5,404 nucleotides of DNA from NCBI GenBank assembly GCA_021107195.1, contig JAIOTF010000221.1, positions 1 to 5,404 on the forward strand, read 5' to 3'. The stretch comes from Anaerolineaceae bacterium (lineage in GTDB: Bacteria; Chloroflexota; Anaerolineae; Anaerolineales; Anaerolineaceae). Every line of letters starts with the position of its first letter. The first letter of the stretch is position 1. The notes under the pieces were generated by a model, which was given only the letters and a program-made list of their open reading frames with translations, was not told the origin of the DNA and did no database searches. This document shows positions 5,126 to 5,404 of the stretch, one piece after another. The position numbers and the translations under genes were made by a program.

Positions 5126-5145
5126 ACGGAGGTACCTCCATCCGC
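5122..5145. repeat. 24-bp palindrome overlapping the preceding stem
   Basis: GCGGACGGAGGT (5122-5133) is followed directly by its near-perfect reverse complement ACCTCCATCCGC (5134-5145), with one C/A mismatch and a 12-bp perfect core. Its first four bases are also the last four of the 5097-5125 stem, so the two structures compete for them. Confidence 0.7.
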
Positions 5146-5164
5146 ATCCGCCTATTGGCTCCTG

Positions 5165-5308
5165 TTGAGGCTCACATTAATAAGTTAACGCTTTCACCAA
5201 CGGCCTCAGAAAATTCAGGTGTCTTCGTAAGGGCGAATGGCGTTCGCCCAAGCGGCATGTTGATTAAAATCCATGCTTAATTGTATATTGCCAATCTTGG
5301 TAGATCGT
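5165..5308 (+). repeat. Dispersed repeat module A, copy 2
   Basis: This is collinear with 1167-1316 in the same orientation. The block 5165-5198 matches the left end of copy 1 with two transitions, the next stretch is replaced by unrelated sequence, and 5243-5308 matches 1251-1316 with four transitions. The hairpin here is GGGCGAA (5231-5237), TGGCG loop, TTCGCCC (5243-5249), preceded by GTAA (5227-5230). No transposase frame is adjacent, so this is a non-autonomous copy. Confidence 0.85.
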
Positions 5309-5346
5309 ACCCGAAGGGTGGTGGGGGATGCTGCGGAGCAGCAGGG

Positions 5347-5381
5347 GGATTGCCCCAGAACCGAGTAATTTCAAGCAGATT
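5347..5381 (-). repeat. Dispersed repeat module B, copy 2 (inverted relative to copy 1)
   Basis: GGATTGCCCC at 5347-5356 through to AGCAGATT at 5374-5381 is the reverse complement of 1326-1359, with about three differences and one single-base gap. Module A beside it is not inverted. The 38 bp between modules A and B hold two small stems: ACCC-GAA-GGGT (5309-5319) and GCTGC-GGA-GCAGC (5330-5342). Confidence 0.8.
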
Positions 5382-5404
5382 AATGGGAAATTTGTGTACC
5401 AGGA

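Overview
The window looks like chromosomal accessory DNA from a moderately GC-rich bacterium. The combination of a six-helix membrane LuxR-type regulator, a TetR-type regulator, paired short-chain dehydrogenases and many short palindromic repeats resembles Chloroflexota of the Anaerolineae type. That placement is inferred from gene style only; no marker gene is present.

Left part (1-1170): mobile-element debris. The minus strand at the left edge carries the C-terminal part of an IS21-type IstB ATPase. It is cut near 331-336, where it meets head-to-head the last 38 or so codons of an unidentified plus-strand gene. Next comes a 111-bp MITE-like unit with perfect 13-bp inverted ends (469-579), then a near-consensus sigma70-type promoter (597-625), then a small HUH/Y1 transposase of the REP-associated (RAYT, IS200-like) group. 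The transposase lacks an ATG start, and its stop codon lies inside a dispersed repeat.

Repeat modules (1167-1393 and 5165-5381): one composite repeat occurs twice, bracketing the four-gene block. Module A (about 150 bp) is in the same orientation in both copies. It holds a hairpin preceded by GTAA, like the foot tetranucleotide of REP elements. Module B (about 35 bp) is inverted in one copy relative to the other. In the left copy module B runs into a perfect (CCT)12 microsatellite.

Regulatory and metabolic block (1607-5031): a perfect TTGACA-N17-TATAAT promoter sits next to an array of GGTTCAACC-type palindromes with 13-bp period. It drives a tetR-like gene whose 3' end overlaps, by 8 bp, a gene for a protein with six membrane helices and a C-terminal LuxR HTH. 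A strong hairpin follows. Two short-chain dehydrogenase genes then lie 12 bp apart: a retinol-dehydrogenase-like enzyme with an Arg typical of NADP(H) preference, and a DltE/COG0300-like enzyme with an Asp typical of NAD(H) preference. A second hairpin closes the unit. The simplest reading is an autoregulated TetR/membrane-LuxR pair controlling itself and perhaps the downstream SDR pair. The substrate and inducer are not visible.

Right edge (5041-5404): no gene is seen. It holds overlapping palindromes followed by the second repeat copy.
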